This document shows, one piece after another, positions 1 through 6,256 of a stretch of DNA of 7,821 nt (position 1 is its first letter; each line of letters starts with the position of its first letter). The DNA is from Candidatus Altimarinota bacterium (GTDB lineage Bacteria; Patescibacteriota; Gracilibacteria; Absconditabacterales; Absconditicoccaceae). The notes under the pieces are model-generated. The model had not been told where the DNA came from, did not search any database, and was given only the letters and a program-made list of their open reading frames with translations. The translations under genes were made by a program, and so were the position numbers. The DNA lies in contig WFMP01000123.1 of NCBI GenBank assembly GCA_015489035.1, positions 1 through 7,821 on the forward strand, read 5' to 3'.

Positions 1-380
1 ATGATGATGCCATCTATGCAACTTTAAGATTTTTGGAGTTGATACATGATGGGATTGATGTAGATGCAGAGTTAGATAAATTGCCGCAAACATTTTCAAC
101 TGATGAAATTAAAATCAAAACCACGGAAGAGAAAAAATTTAAAATTATAGACACGATTAAACAGATGCTTCAGCATCCGCCAAAAGATTTTCCCAAAATA
201 AAAGATATTATAGATATTGATGGTGTTAGAATTGTTTTTGAAAATGGATGGGGATTGGTTCGAGCAAGCAATACGACTCCGGTACTAGTGACTAGATTTG
301 AAGCAAAAACAAAAAAAGATATGCGGTATTATGAGAAAAAAATAAACATTTTAATACAAAATGCAAAAAAATTAATATAA
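1..380 (+). CDS. manB: Phosphomannomutase/phosphoglucomutase, C-terminal part (5' end outside window)
   Basis: This is the last 125 codons of an alpha-D-phosphohexomutase; the frame is open to the left edge (codons from position 3 read D-D-A-I-Y-A-T-L-R-F), so an internal TTG at 33 is not the start. Full-length family members are about 455-460 residues, so roughly the last quarter is present. The C-terminal phosphate-binding domain is clear: G-W-G-L-V-R-A-S-N-T-T-P-V-L-V-T-R-F-E-A, with the R-A-S-N-T-x-P loop at about 261-281 that holds the phosphate of the sugar substrate. The enzyme interconverts hexose 6-phosphate and hexose 1-phosphate in the cytoplasm, feeding GDP-mannose or UDP-glucose type precursors to surface glycan synthesis. 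It converges on the polysaccharide genes to its right. Whether mannose or glucose is preferred cannot be told from this piece; the gene symbol is provisional. Confidence 0.93.
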   Translation, partial: DDAIYATLRFLELIHDGIDVDAELDKLPQTFSTDEIKIKTTEEKKFKIIDTIKQMLQHPPKDFPKIKDIIDIDGVRIVFENGWGLVRASNTTPVLVTRFEAKTKKDMRYYEKKINILIQNAKKLI

Positions 381-402
381 CTTCCTCTAAGAACTATGAT
401 TG

Positions 403-445
403 ATGCATATAAACAAATAAAATTTATTGAGGCTGAAATATGCAT
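403..445. repeat. Small inverted repeat downstream of manB
   Basis: The arms ATGCATAT (403-410) and ATATGCAT (438-445) are exact inverted copies around a 27-nt spacer, and the spacer contains a second short palindrome (AATAAA-A-TTTATT, 416-428). It lies 23 nt past the manB stop in the convergent intergenic region. The stem is all but GC-free and no U-run follows, so a terminator role is doubtful. In DNA this AT-rich it may be chance. Apart from this and the weak hairpin at 513-533, I see nothing in the 193-bp gap 381-573. Confidence 0.25.
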
Positions 446-512
446 AAATTTAATCTATGAAGAGAACCAAGAGTATCTATGATTTTCTATAAGCAAGGAT
501 GTCCATAAAGTC

Positions 513-533
513 ATTATCTTATAATATTTTTTT
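513..533 (+). terminator. Possible weak intrinsic terminator for manB
   Basis: A five-pair A/T hairpin (ATTAT, loop CTT, ATAAT) is followed after one base by seven T on the + strand. The shape fits an intrinsic terminator, but the stem has no GC pairs and sits about 130 nt beyond the manB stop. It is offered only as the best candidate in the convergent gap between manB and the nucleotidyltransferase gene. Confidence 0.22.
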
Positions 534-573
534 AAATACCAAATCCAGACTTTAAATCTAAATTCCAAGTAAT

Positions 574-1716
574 CTACATGTAATGTTTAAGATTATCCAT
601 AACATTATGGCGCTTTTCTTTTTGAAAGATAAGCTGTAAAGATGTACTACCAAAATAATATAGAAGATAAATTAAATACATTATTTTATATTTATAATGA
701 TATTTTTCTTGCAAAGATTTGGGGTGCACTTTATAAACCACTAGTCTGATAATATTTTTTACCATAACCAAATATGTATTAGTCGTTTTTAATTTTTGCC
801 TATAGTATCTAAGATATTTCTTACAAGAAGAGATATCTTGATTAATATCAACATGAAAAAATTTATTTTGAATACAACAATAGGTTTGCCAAGCCTTTAA
901 TACATATTTATCAGATATCAAATTATCTATCTTTTTTAAATCAATATTATATTTATATTGCATTTGAGAAAAATGTTGCTGATGCCTAATATCAATACTT
1001 TTATACCTATAGTTTTCATTGCTAATCTCACTATGCAAAAAGGAGTGATACAATTCATAAACTGGTGCCAACACGAAAGCATTTTCAATCATTATGCTTG
1101 GTTTAATAAGCCTGTCTAGATTAGTTTCTGAGAAATAAGGCATCGTTGAAGATAAAAGGAAATATCTATGCAGCTCAACAGCAGCATAAACATGACTTTT
1201 ATACATTCTTCTATAGTCATGCCAATCTTTACGCAATGATTCTTTTGGATTAATTTCAGAATATCCATTTTTTTTCAGAATATCAATTGCTTTGTAAATT
1301 TGCCCATCTGGGATATAAATATCTATATCAGTCATTACTCTAGAACCAATATGTTTGTAATGATGTTCAGTAAGAGCTGCGGCTCCTTTAAGCAAAATAG
1401 GTTTAATGTTTATTGTTTCTAAAAAAGTACATATATCAATAATTTGTTCAACAATAGCATTATTTCTTATTTCATTAAGTTTATAGATTTCTTGTAAATA
1501 ATTGGATAGTTGTTTATCATTAATATAACTCAACAAATGTTTTTCTTTAAGAGAGGCGTAAAGAAGCGGTATAATGCCTTTTTGATTCGCTATATTAACT
1601 ATCATTTCCCATTTGGAACGATTTAATTGTAAAATTGTGTTTTTTAAACTTGAAAAATCTACCTCATATGGAGTAGTGATCTGTGACAGTATATAAGTTA
1701 CTTCTAATTTATTCAT
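574..1716 (-). CDS. Nucleotidyltransferase-fold protein (NTP_transf_5-like), putative peptide- or glycan-modifying enzyme
   Basis: This 380-residue cytoplasmic protein has the marks of the uncharacterised nucleotidyltransferase family PF14907. L-L-K-G-A-A-A (108-114) precedes the metal-binding strand S-R-V-M-T-D-I-D-I-Y-I (125-135), giving the paired aspartates D130 and D132; E181-L-H183 is a plausible third site, matching the conserved D/E-L-H of the family. The first ~100 residues are helical and the last ~100 are basic with a hydrophobic stretch (about 343-364) but no convincing membrane span. The ATG overlaps the kinase stop by 8 nt (ATGAATAA), and no good ribosome binding site precedes it, so translation is probably coupled. 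It is the last gene of the three-gene unit. From established knowledge, relatives in some lasso-peptide clusters act after an HprK-like kinase to modify the phosphorylated peptide. A similar role on the neighbouring Tat peptide is inference. The transferred group is unknown, and it could instead act on the glycan. Confidence 0.82.
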   Translation of the reverse strand: MNKLEVTYILSQITTPYEVDFSSLKNTILQLNRSKWEMIVNIANQKGIIPLLYASLKEKHLLSYINDKQLSNYLQEIYKLNEIRNNAIVEQIIDICTFLETINIKPILLKGAAALTEHHYKHIGSRVMTDIDIYIPDGQIYKAIDILKKNGYSEINPKESLRKDWHDYRRMYKSHVYAAVELHRYFLLSSTMPYFSETNLDRLIKPSIMIENAFVLAPVYELYHSFLHSEISNENYRYKSIDIRHQQHFSQMQYKYNIDLKKIDNLISDKYVLKAWQTYCCIQNKFFHVDINQDISSCKKYLRYYRQKLKTTNTYLVMVKNIIRLVVYKVHPKSLQEKYHYKYKIMYLIYLLYYFGSTSLQLIFQKEKRHNVMDNLKHYM

Positions 1717-2866
1717 TATTGTTTAGCTCATTAAGCGCGCTCATAGCTTCAGACAAATTACTATAAGTAAGCATATACACCCTAGTGGAAAATAAAAATG
1801 TTAAAAATTGTTTTACTACAGTAAAACTATAGGGGTCTTCTAATTGGTATTGTGTTTCTTTTAAAGTTTTTAAAGCTTCTACTACTGTGAGTTTTCTAAG
1901 TTTAATTGGTGATTTGTCTTTATATTTTGGAAAAATAATTATTATATCGGAAAAGGTGCTTTTTTTATGAACGGCAGTTGTAGGTATAACAAATTTGATA
2001 TTTTGTCCATCTAAGCGTTTATATGTAGGTAAAAAATTAAAATTTTTTACAAAATCTTTAACAATATTCCAGCTACCTTCTTTGATTGTAATTGGCAAAG
2101 GAATAGACTTTATATTATATGTTCGATCTATAATAGTTGCTTCATCTGAACACAATTTAAATCCATTGTACATCAAAAAAGTACTTAAGGTACTTTTACC
2201 CGAGCCGGATATGCCAGGAAATATATAAGCTCTATTTTTATGAACTAGTGATGCCGCATGAAAAGCTACTAAATAATCATTATTAACATAAAGAGTAACA
2301 CGTATGAGATCCATCAAAACGCACAAAATATTTTCTTCTTTGGTAACGCTCTCTTTTTTCTCATCATTGACATATAAATTATAAACTTTATTTTCCAATT
2401 TAATGCTAAAAAAATATGGAATATTTTTTATATTATTTTTCTCAGTTTTTAGATAATTAAATATAGGATAAATAGATGTATTTAAATCTTTATCACAATA
2501 AAGATGAAAAAATGTATTATAAAGAGCACATACTAACCCTTCACTCTGGAAATGAAGTTGGCGTATAGATGAAGTGTTTACTAAGTACACTTCCTCTTTA
2601 ATTGGACTCTTGCAAGATTCTTTTTTATAAATAAGTTTATTTATCTGTTTGATAAAAGCTAGCGTTATAGAGTTTTGTTTTAAACCTAGTAATTTCAGAT
2701 ATTTATCAGGTGAAACACAGTAGCCATGTTCTTCTATCAAAAAAAATAGAGCGCCAAAAACACCCTCAAATATATATGCCGAGTGAGAATTTTTAGACCA
2801 AACAAAAACATTCTCTTCATGTATATATATTAATAAATGCTCATATTTTGAAGAAATTGCTATCAA
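1709..2866 (-). CDS. HPr kinase-related protein with PqqD-like N-terminal domain
   Basis: The C-terminal ~190 residues carry an HprK-type P-loop kinase core. F-H-A-A-S (H203, equivalent to the conserved His before the P-loop in HprK) is followed by Walker A G-I-S-G-S-G-K-S-T (218-226, K224) and the acidic pair S-D-E (240-242), in place of the usual D-D. P-L-P-I-T-I-K-E-G-S-W (256-266) also resembles HprK-related family members. True HprK is about 310 residues; this is 385. The extra N-terminal ~90 residues (two short strands, then F-E-G-V-F-G-A-L-F-F-L-I-E-E and helices) look like a PqqD-type peptide-binding domain, so a PqqD-HprK fusion is likely but needs structure prediction. No HPr or PTS gene is nearby, so catabolite control is improbable. 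The start is TTG: a stop lies two codons upstream and no other good start exists for a long way. The ribosome binding site is weak. It overlaps the nucleotidyltransferase gene by 8 nt. Confidence 0.85.
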   Translation of the reverse strand: MIAISSKYEHLLIYIHEENVFVWSKNSHSAYIFEGVFGALFFLIEEHGYCVSPDKYLKLLGLKQNSITLAFIKQINKLIYKKESCKSPIKEEVYLVNTSSIRQLHFQSEGLVCALYNTFFHLYCDKDLNTSIYPIFNYLKTEKNNIKNIPYFFSIKLENKVYNLYVNDEKKESVTKEENILCVLMDLIRVTLYVNNDYLVAFHAASLVHKNRAYIFPGISGSGKSTLSTFLMYNGFKLCSDEATIIDRTYNIKSIPLPITIKEGSWNIVKDFVKNFNFLPTYKRLDGQNIKFVIPTTAVHKKSTFSDIIIIFPKYKDKSPIKLRKLTVVEALKTLKETQYQLEDPYSFTVVKQFLTFLFSTRVYMLTYSNLSEAMSALNELNNNE

Positions 2867-2911
2867 ATTCTATCACTAAAATCATGGTTAATTATAGCTA
2901 TTTTTACGATA

Positions 2912-3193
2912 TCATCCAATTTCACCATCAAAGACACCCTTAAATTCACCTTCAAAGGTACCATCAAAACTACCTTCAAAACTATTTCCACTGGCACTCT
3001 TAAAAAAAAATTTAAAAAAACCCGTGAAACTAACCTCAATAGAACTAGTGATAGAGGCGGCAGAAGCACTTGGAGTTAATAAAATATAACCGGCCAGTGG
3101 AGCAGATGCTGCAAATGAACCAAATCTTTTTATAAAGTCTCTTCTTGTGCTATCAGCGATCTTTTCAACTTCATACTTTTCTTCTTTATCCAT
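2912..3193 (-). CDS. Small Tat-signal protein with tetrapeptide repeats, candidate modified peptide
   Basis: I do not recognise this 93-residue protein as a named family. An acidic 16-residue head is followed by T-R-R-D-F-I-K (16-22), a close match to the twin-arginine motif S/T-R-R-x-F-L-K. A hydrophobic stretch (about 24-40) and S-A-S-A (42-45) then suggest cleavage near residue 45. The mature part would be about 48 residues, has no Cys, and is built on a period of four: SFEG, SFDG, TFEG, EFKG, VFDG (71-90), with a weaker lead-in from about residue 51. The ATG has a strong ribosome binding site and its own promoter. Codons in the repeats vary while the residues hold, which supports real coding. 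The gene sits 45 nt before the kinase gene, making it the obvious candidate substrate of the kinase and nucleotidyltransferase. Alternatives are a small exported structural peptide or a periplasmic scaffold. GC is about 36%, visibly higher than its neighbours. Confidence 0.72.
   Translation of the reverse strand: MDKEEKYEVEKIADSTRRDFIKRFGSFAASAPLAGYILLTPSASAASITSSIEVSFTGFFKFFFKSASGNSFEGSFDGTFEGEFKGVFDGEIG
2924..2983 (-). repeat. Five 12-bp coding repeats (tetrapeptide x-F-[EDK]-G)
   Basis: Five consecutive 12-nt units encode SFEG, SFDG, TFEG, EFKG and VFDG at the C-terminus of the small Tat protein. The second and fourth positions (Phe and Gly) are invariant and the third is charged. The third codon alternates GAA, GAT and AAG and the first varies freely, so the array has diverged in DNA while keeping its protein pattern. 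Confidence 0.85.
3002..3020 (-). repeat. Paired homopolymer runs inside the small Tat-protein gene
   Basis: On the coding strand a run of seven T (3014-3020), three A (3011-3013) and a run of nine T (3002-3010) encode F-F-K-F-F-F at residues 59-64. Loss of one T moves reading into a frame that stays open to a TGA overlapping the kinase TTG start at 2863-2866. Gain of one T brings in a TAA at once. The runs are directly visible; any phase-variable behaviour is inference. Confidence 0.6.
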
Positions 3194-3200
3194 ACTATTA

Positions 3201-3211
3201 CTCCCCTCTCC
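3201..3211 (-). promoter_or_regulatory. Strong ribosome binding site of the small Tat-protein gene
   Basis: The coding strand reads GGAGAGGGGAG, with GGGGAG ending 7 nt before the ATG at 3191-3193. It is the strongest Shine-Dalgarno match in the window and fixes the start of the 93-residue protein. It suggests much higher translation than the coupled genes after it. Confidence 0.85.
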
Positions 3212-3226
3212 ATTCTAAACATCTGT

Positions 3227-3235
3227 ATTATAACA
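3227..3235 (-). promoter_or_regulatory. Extended -10 promoter for the peptide-kinase-nucleotidyltransferase unit
   Basis: The coding strand reads TGTTATAAT, a perfect TGnTATAAT extended -10 element, about 33 nt before the small-protein ATG. No good TTGACA lies upstream, which is normal for the main sigma factor in Campylobacterota. A second TATAAT (3238-3243) lies 11 nt upstream. Transcription would start near 3220 with a short leader. This would let the three-gene unit be expressed apart from the polysaccharide operon that runs into it. Confidence 0.65.
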
Positions 3236-3254
3236 TAATTATATAGAAGAAATT

Positions 3255-3281
3255 CTTAATAGATAAATTTTATTTATTAAG
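3255..3281. repeat. 27-bp AT-rich palindrome, operator or weak terminator
   Basis: The arms CTTAATA (3255-3261) and TATTAAG (3275-3281) enclose ATAAA and TTTAT around a single central base, with one G/T mismatch, so 12 of 13 opposed pairs match. It starts 14 nt after the stop of the DUF4838 gene and lies just upstream of the -10 element, where a repressor or activator could bind. No U-run follows on the - strand, so an operator fits better than an intrinsic terminator. The near absence of a loop also suits a protein site more than an RNA hairpin. Confidence 0.45.
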
Positions 3282-3294
3282 TTTATATAGACTG

Positions 3295-5433
3295 CTAATC
3301 CTTTATGCAAAATATACGGTCAACATAGATATATTTTACGTACCTGTTATTAGGGGGCCTTATCCATACGACTGCTTTATCATTCTTATTGACAGTAACT
3401 GTTCCAATCTTTATTTCATGATATTGTTCATTAGCTAATGAAGCTATTAATTTACCATTTTTAATATGTGCTCCATATATACCATAAAAAATAGCCGGTA
3501 CTATTTTATCCACAAATGAATCATTTTCGGCTAGCTTTATCTTAATGCTTGCATAAATCGTCCATCTTCCTGGAGGCAACATATCTAAAGGAAGTTGTAT
3601 TCCCCAATCTGCCCTATTTCCATTCATTCTAACAGCCATACCATTGGAAGCACTATTATCTTTTACAATTTTTGCACAACAAAGAATCAAACTACCTTCT
3701 TGAAAATCAATAAATTTATGCCCATTAATATGAATACCAACAGGAAGAGAAGCTGTTTTACTGTTTATTTTTAACATATTAAATAGCTCTTGCACTTTTC
3801 CTCCTTCTGAGAAATATTTCAACTTACTATCTATTAAAAACTGTTTAAATTTTATTCTATCAACTTGATTGATCTTACCTTGCATTAGCAAAATATAATA
3901 AATAGAGGCTAAAACGCTTTGAACATGTTCTTTATATATAGGATTATTTTTAACCTTTTTTAGTCCATTTTCTAAAAGTTCTTTTGCTTTATACAAAAAT
4001 ATATCATTTAGATAAGCTTCGTTTATAGGTGTTTTGACAGATAATTTTGAATGTGTTTTTATTACAGAATTATTCAAAAGTTTTAAATATAATTGAATAT
4101 TAGACGAAGCAGGACCATAATAAGCATCACAAAATTCTTTTATTAAAGCATTGATATTTAAATTAGGATTCCATAATAATTTGGAATATATCCATAATTT
4201 CATATCAGATAAATCACTTTTTGGAGTATTATATGCACTTTCTAGCATTATCCCCTTTACATATTTTAATTTTTCAAATTCTTTTAGATCTTTTGCGGTT
4301 GCATAAAAATCAGGAAAAGGCTGCAAATAGCCATTAAAATTTGTAATATAATGCCAAATATATATATCCCTTTTATATTTCAACCAACTTGTTAAATCTT
4401 TATAAAGAGGCAAATTTTCTTTTGATTTAAGAGGTTCTGCAAAATTAGCTTCTATATCAGAAAAAAATATTTCTAAATTTTTTGCTAATGAAGGAAAATG
4501 TTTAGGTGCTTTTCTACTCCACAAATAAGCTTCCATAAAAACTTTTATATCTGGATATTTTTTTGCAATATTAATAGCTATAGTATTTGCATAACCCAAA
4601 AATGTTGCAGAAGGAGAATCATATTTTTTATATATTTCTCGACTTGAAGCAGAGTTACAAAAACTATTTTTATCTATATGCGAAAGATATATTTGACTAC
4701 CGGGATATATATGTAATTTTTTAATATAATAAAGCATACTTAAACTAGCAAGTTTTTTAACACCTTTTAGTGAATAATCTAACCCTCCATCACAAAAATA
4801 TTTTGGGAATAGTTTCTTATACATTTTTGGGACAAGCGTAAAAGGTGGAAATTGATTAAAAACAGGTATAAAAAATGGTGATTTTTTTTCAAGTGATAAA
4901 TTTCCAAAATGCCCGTTAAGACGCATTTTAATAGCAAATTTATTATTGTTATTAGCTTCATACATAAATATTTCTCTATATTTAAAACGAGCTTGAGATA
5001 TTATATGCATCTTATTTACATTAATAATTGTTTTTTTAGGAATAACTTCATAATTTGCAGAAAAAAATCCATATCCCAACTTTTCCAAAAAAGCATATAT
5101 CCCATAACGCAAACTTCTGATATTTGTTCCTATGATATACAAATTTTTATGTTTATATGTAACCATAAATCCATCATTTGTAAATGAATGTATTGGTTTT
5201 GAAATATTTTTAAGGGGTTTATCCTTCATAATTCCCAATATTATGGATATAGATTTTATATTATTAACATCGTATAATAATGTTTTAGATAAATAATTTT
5301 TTAAAATCAAAGCACTTTTATGAGATTGGGGAAGAGCATCTACTGCAGATATGTTGTAATTTAAAAGAGTATTTGCAAAAAGAGAGATTTTTAAAAGCAT
5401 TAAAAAAAAGATAGATTTAAATATTTTAATCAT
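3295..5433 (-). CDS. Exported DUF4838-type protein, putative surface-glycan hydrolase or lyase
   Basis: The 712-residue product begins with a Sec signal peptide (M-I-K-I-F-K-S, hydrophobic to about 18, cleavage near L-F-A at 18-20), so it acts in the periplasm or at the cell surface. Residues ~20-135 resemble the alpha/beta domain found before many glycosidase barrels, with the family-like I-G-T-N-I-R-S-L-R-Y-G-I-Y-A-F-L-E-K-L-G-Y (101-121, in part). Residues ~150-450 fit the DUF4838 barrel-like region, including F-M-E-A-Y-L-W-S (299-306), I-Y-I-W-H-Y (357-362) and M-L-E-S-A-Y-N (396-402). Residues ~560-712 form a beta-rich tail like a carbohydrate-binding module, with W-G-I-Q-L-P-L (610-616) and P-P-G-R-W-T-I-Y (620-627). 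DUF4838 members are related to glycoside hydrolases but mostly lack assigned activity. Its ATG overlaps the preceding glycosyltransferase stop by 8 nt (ATGATTAA), with GGGA as ribosome binding site. Trimming, editing or release of the polymer made by this operon is a reasonable inference. The catalytic acids cannot be assigned from sequence alone. Confidence 0.8.
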   Translation of the reverse strand: MIKIFKSIFFLMLLKISLFANTLLNYNISAVDALPQSHKSALILKNYLSKTLLYDVNNIKSISIILGIMKDKPLKNISKPIHSFTNDGFMVTYKHKNLYIIGTNIRSLRYGIYAFLEKLGYGFFSANYEVIPKKTIINVNKMHIISQARFKYREIFMYEANNNNKFAIKMRLNGHFGNLSLEKKSPFFIPVFNQFPPFTLVPKMYKKLFPKYFCDGGLDYSLKGVKKLASLSMLYYIKKLHIYPGSQIYLSHIDKNSFCNSASSREIYKKYDSPSATFLGYANTIAINIAKKYPDIKVFMEAYLWSRKAPKHFPSLAKNLEIFFSDIEANFAEPLKSKENLPLYKDLTSWLKYKRDIYIWHYITNFNGYLQPFPDFYATAKDLKEFEKLKYVKGIMLESAYNTPKSDLSDMKLWIYSKLLWNPNLNINALIKEFCDAYYGPASSNIQLYLKLLNNSVIKTHSKLSVKTPINEAYLNDIFLYKAKELLENGLKKVKNNPIYKEHVQSVLASIYYILLMQGKINQVDRIKFKQFLIDSKLKYFSEGGKVQELFNMLKINSKTASLPVGIHINGHKFIDFQEGSLILCCAKIVKDNSASNGMAVRMNGNRADWGIQLPLDMLPPGRWTIYASIKIKLAENDSFVDKIVPAIFYGIYGAHIKNGKLIASLANEQYHEIKIGTVTVNKNDKAVVWIRPPNNRYVKYIYVDRIFCIKD

Positions 5434-6256
5434 TTTTATATCCCAACTCTTTCAAACATTTTTTATTTATTTCTTTTCTTCGTTTATCAAAAATCCATCC
5501 ATATTTGTTAAAATAATGTATAGCTGATTTGATATGGTACATCAAAAGTTTTTTATTAGTATATGATTCTTTTGCGTATGCATGTGTTATTTGAACTTTA
5601 GGATAATAGATTGTTGGATACTTTGCATGTATTCTTCTACCAAGATCAGTATCTTCAAGATACATAAAAAAATCTTCATCAAATAAGCCTATATCTTGTA
5701 AGCTTTCTACTCTTAAAAACATAAAACATCCGCTTAAGACAGGAATATCCATCACTTTATCATACGAGCTAAAACGAAGTTCGTATCTTTGGTTTAACTT
5801 CTCTTTATATTTCTTAAAAGGTATAAATCTTCTAAATATTAAATCCATAGGAGTAGGTATAAGTTTTGCAAGGTATTGAATTTCACCATCAGGATAAAGT
5901 ACTTTAGGCATTACATTAGCTATATTTTTATTTTTTTCCATATATTCATACAACTCTTCCAAAACACCTTTATTAAAATATATATCAGGATTTAAGACCA
6001 CATGATATGTCACATTTGATTCTATACTTTTTCTAATAGCTATATTATGCGCACTTCCATAACCAAGATTTGCATTATTAAATATATATTTTATTCTATC
6101 ATCATATGCTGCTAAAATTTTCAAATCATCATTTGATGAATTGTCGACTAAATATAAAACAACATCTAAATTTGTATTTAAAAAGCTGTCAATTACCTTT
6201 TGAACTTCTACTTTTTTATTGTGATAAAGAACTATTGAACCTGATATTTTATTCAT
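5426..6256 (-). CDS. GT2 family glycosyltransferase (rhamnosyltransferase-like)
   Basis: This 276-residue protein has a GT-A fold with family 2 landmarks in order: S-I-V-L-Y-H (7-12), V-D-N-S-S (37-41), N-A-N-L-G-Y-G (61-67), the N-P-D metal/nucleotide site (89-91), S-G-C-F-M-F (175-180) and the acceptor-side F-D-E-D-F-F-M-Y-L-E-D-T-D-L (192-205), whose E-D pair would hold the catalytic base. The layout matches WcaA/WbbL-type enzymes that add rhamnose or another deoxyhexose to a lipid-linked glycan at the inner face of the cytoplasmic membrane. There is no transmembrane span. The ATG has a good AAGGA and overlaps the GT4 stop by 8 nt (ATGAATAA), so the two transferases are coupled and probably add neighbouring sugars. 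The actual donor cannot be read from the sequence. Confidence 0.93.
   Translation of the reverse strand: MNKISGSIVLYHNKKVEVQKVIDSFLNTNLDVVLYLVDNSSNDDLKILAAYDDRIKYIFNNANLGYGSAHNIAIRKSIESNVTYHVVLNPDIYFNKGVLEELYEYMEKNKNIANVMPKVLYPDGEIQYLAKLIPTPMDLIFRRFIPFKKYKEKLNQRYELRFSSYDKVMDIPVLSGCFMFLRVESLQDIGLFDEDFFMYLEDTDLGRRIHAKYPTIYYPKVQITHAYAKESYTNKKLLMYHIKSAIHYFNKYGWIFDKRRKEINKKCLKELGYKND

Noticed and set aside
453..483. Direct repeat ATCTATGA in the manB/nucleotidyltransferase gap
   Set aside because: Eight bases in AT-rich DNA are expected by chance, and no flanking mobile-element remnants are visible.
1995..2228. 77-codon open frame on the + strand
   Set aside because: It is antisense to the P-loop region of the kinase gene, which has clear family motifs; the + frame shows no domain.
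1709..2866. Genuine HPr kinase/phosphorylase controlling carbon metabolism
   Set aside because: It has the P-loop and conserved His but an altered acidic pair and a different N-terminal domain, and there is no HPr, EI or other PTS gene nearby.
2924..2983. CRISPR or non-coding tandem repeat
   Set aside because: The units are 12 bp without spacers, and variation follows codon positions in an open frame, so it is a coding repeat.
2863..3069. Open frame of 68 codons on the - strand overlapping the small Tat-protein gene, rich in Val and Leu
   Set aside because: It lies inside the Tat-protein gene in another frame, lacks its own ribosome binding site, and its repetitiveness follows from the 12-bp repeats. 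It is kept only as a possible slippage product in the findings.
574..3193. Lasso-peptide biosynthesis cluster
   Set aside because: The kinase and nucleotidyltransferase types fit, but there is no asparagine-synthase-like cyclase, no transglutaminase-like leader peptidase and no lasso-type core with an acidic residue at position 7-9 in the window.
4909..5187. 92-codon + strand frame, with a 60-codon - strand frame at 4779-4961
   Set aside because: Both lie within the DUF4838 gene, whose frame is continuous and family-like; low-complexity composition in AT-rich DNA explains them.
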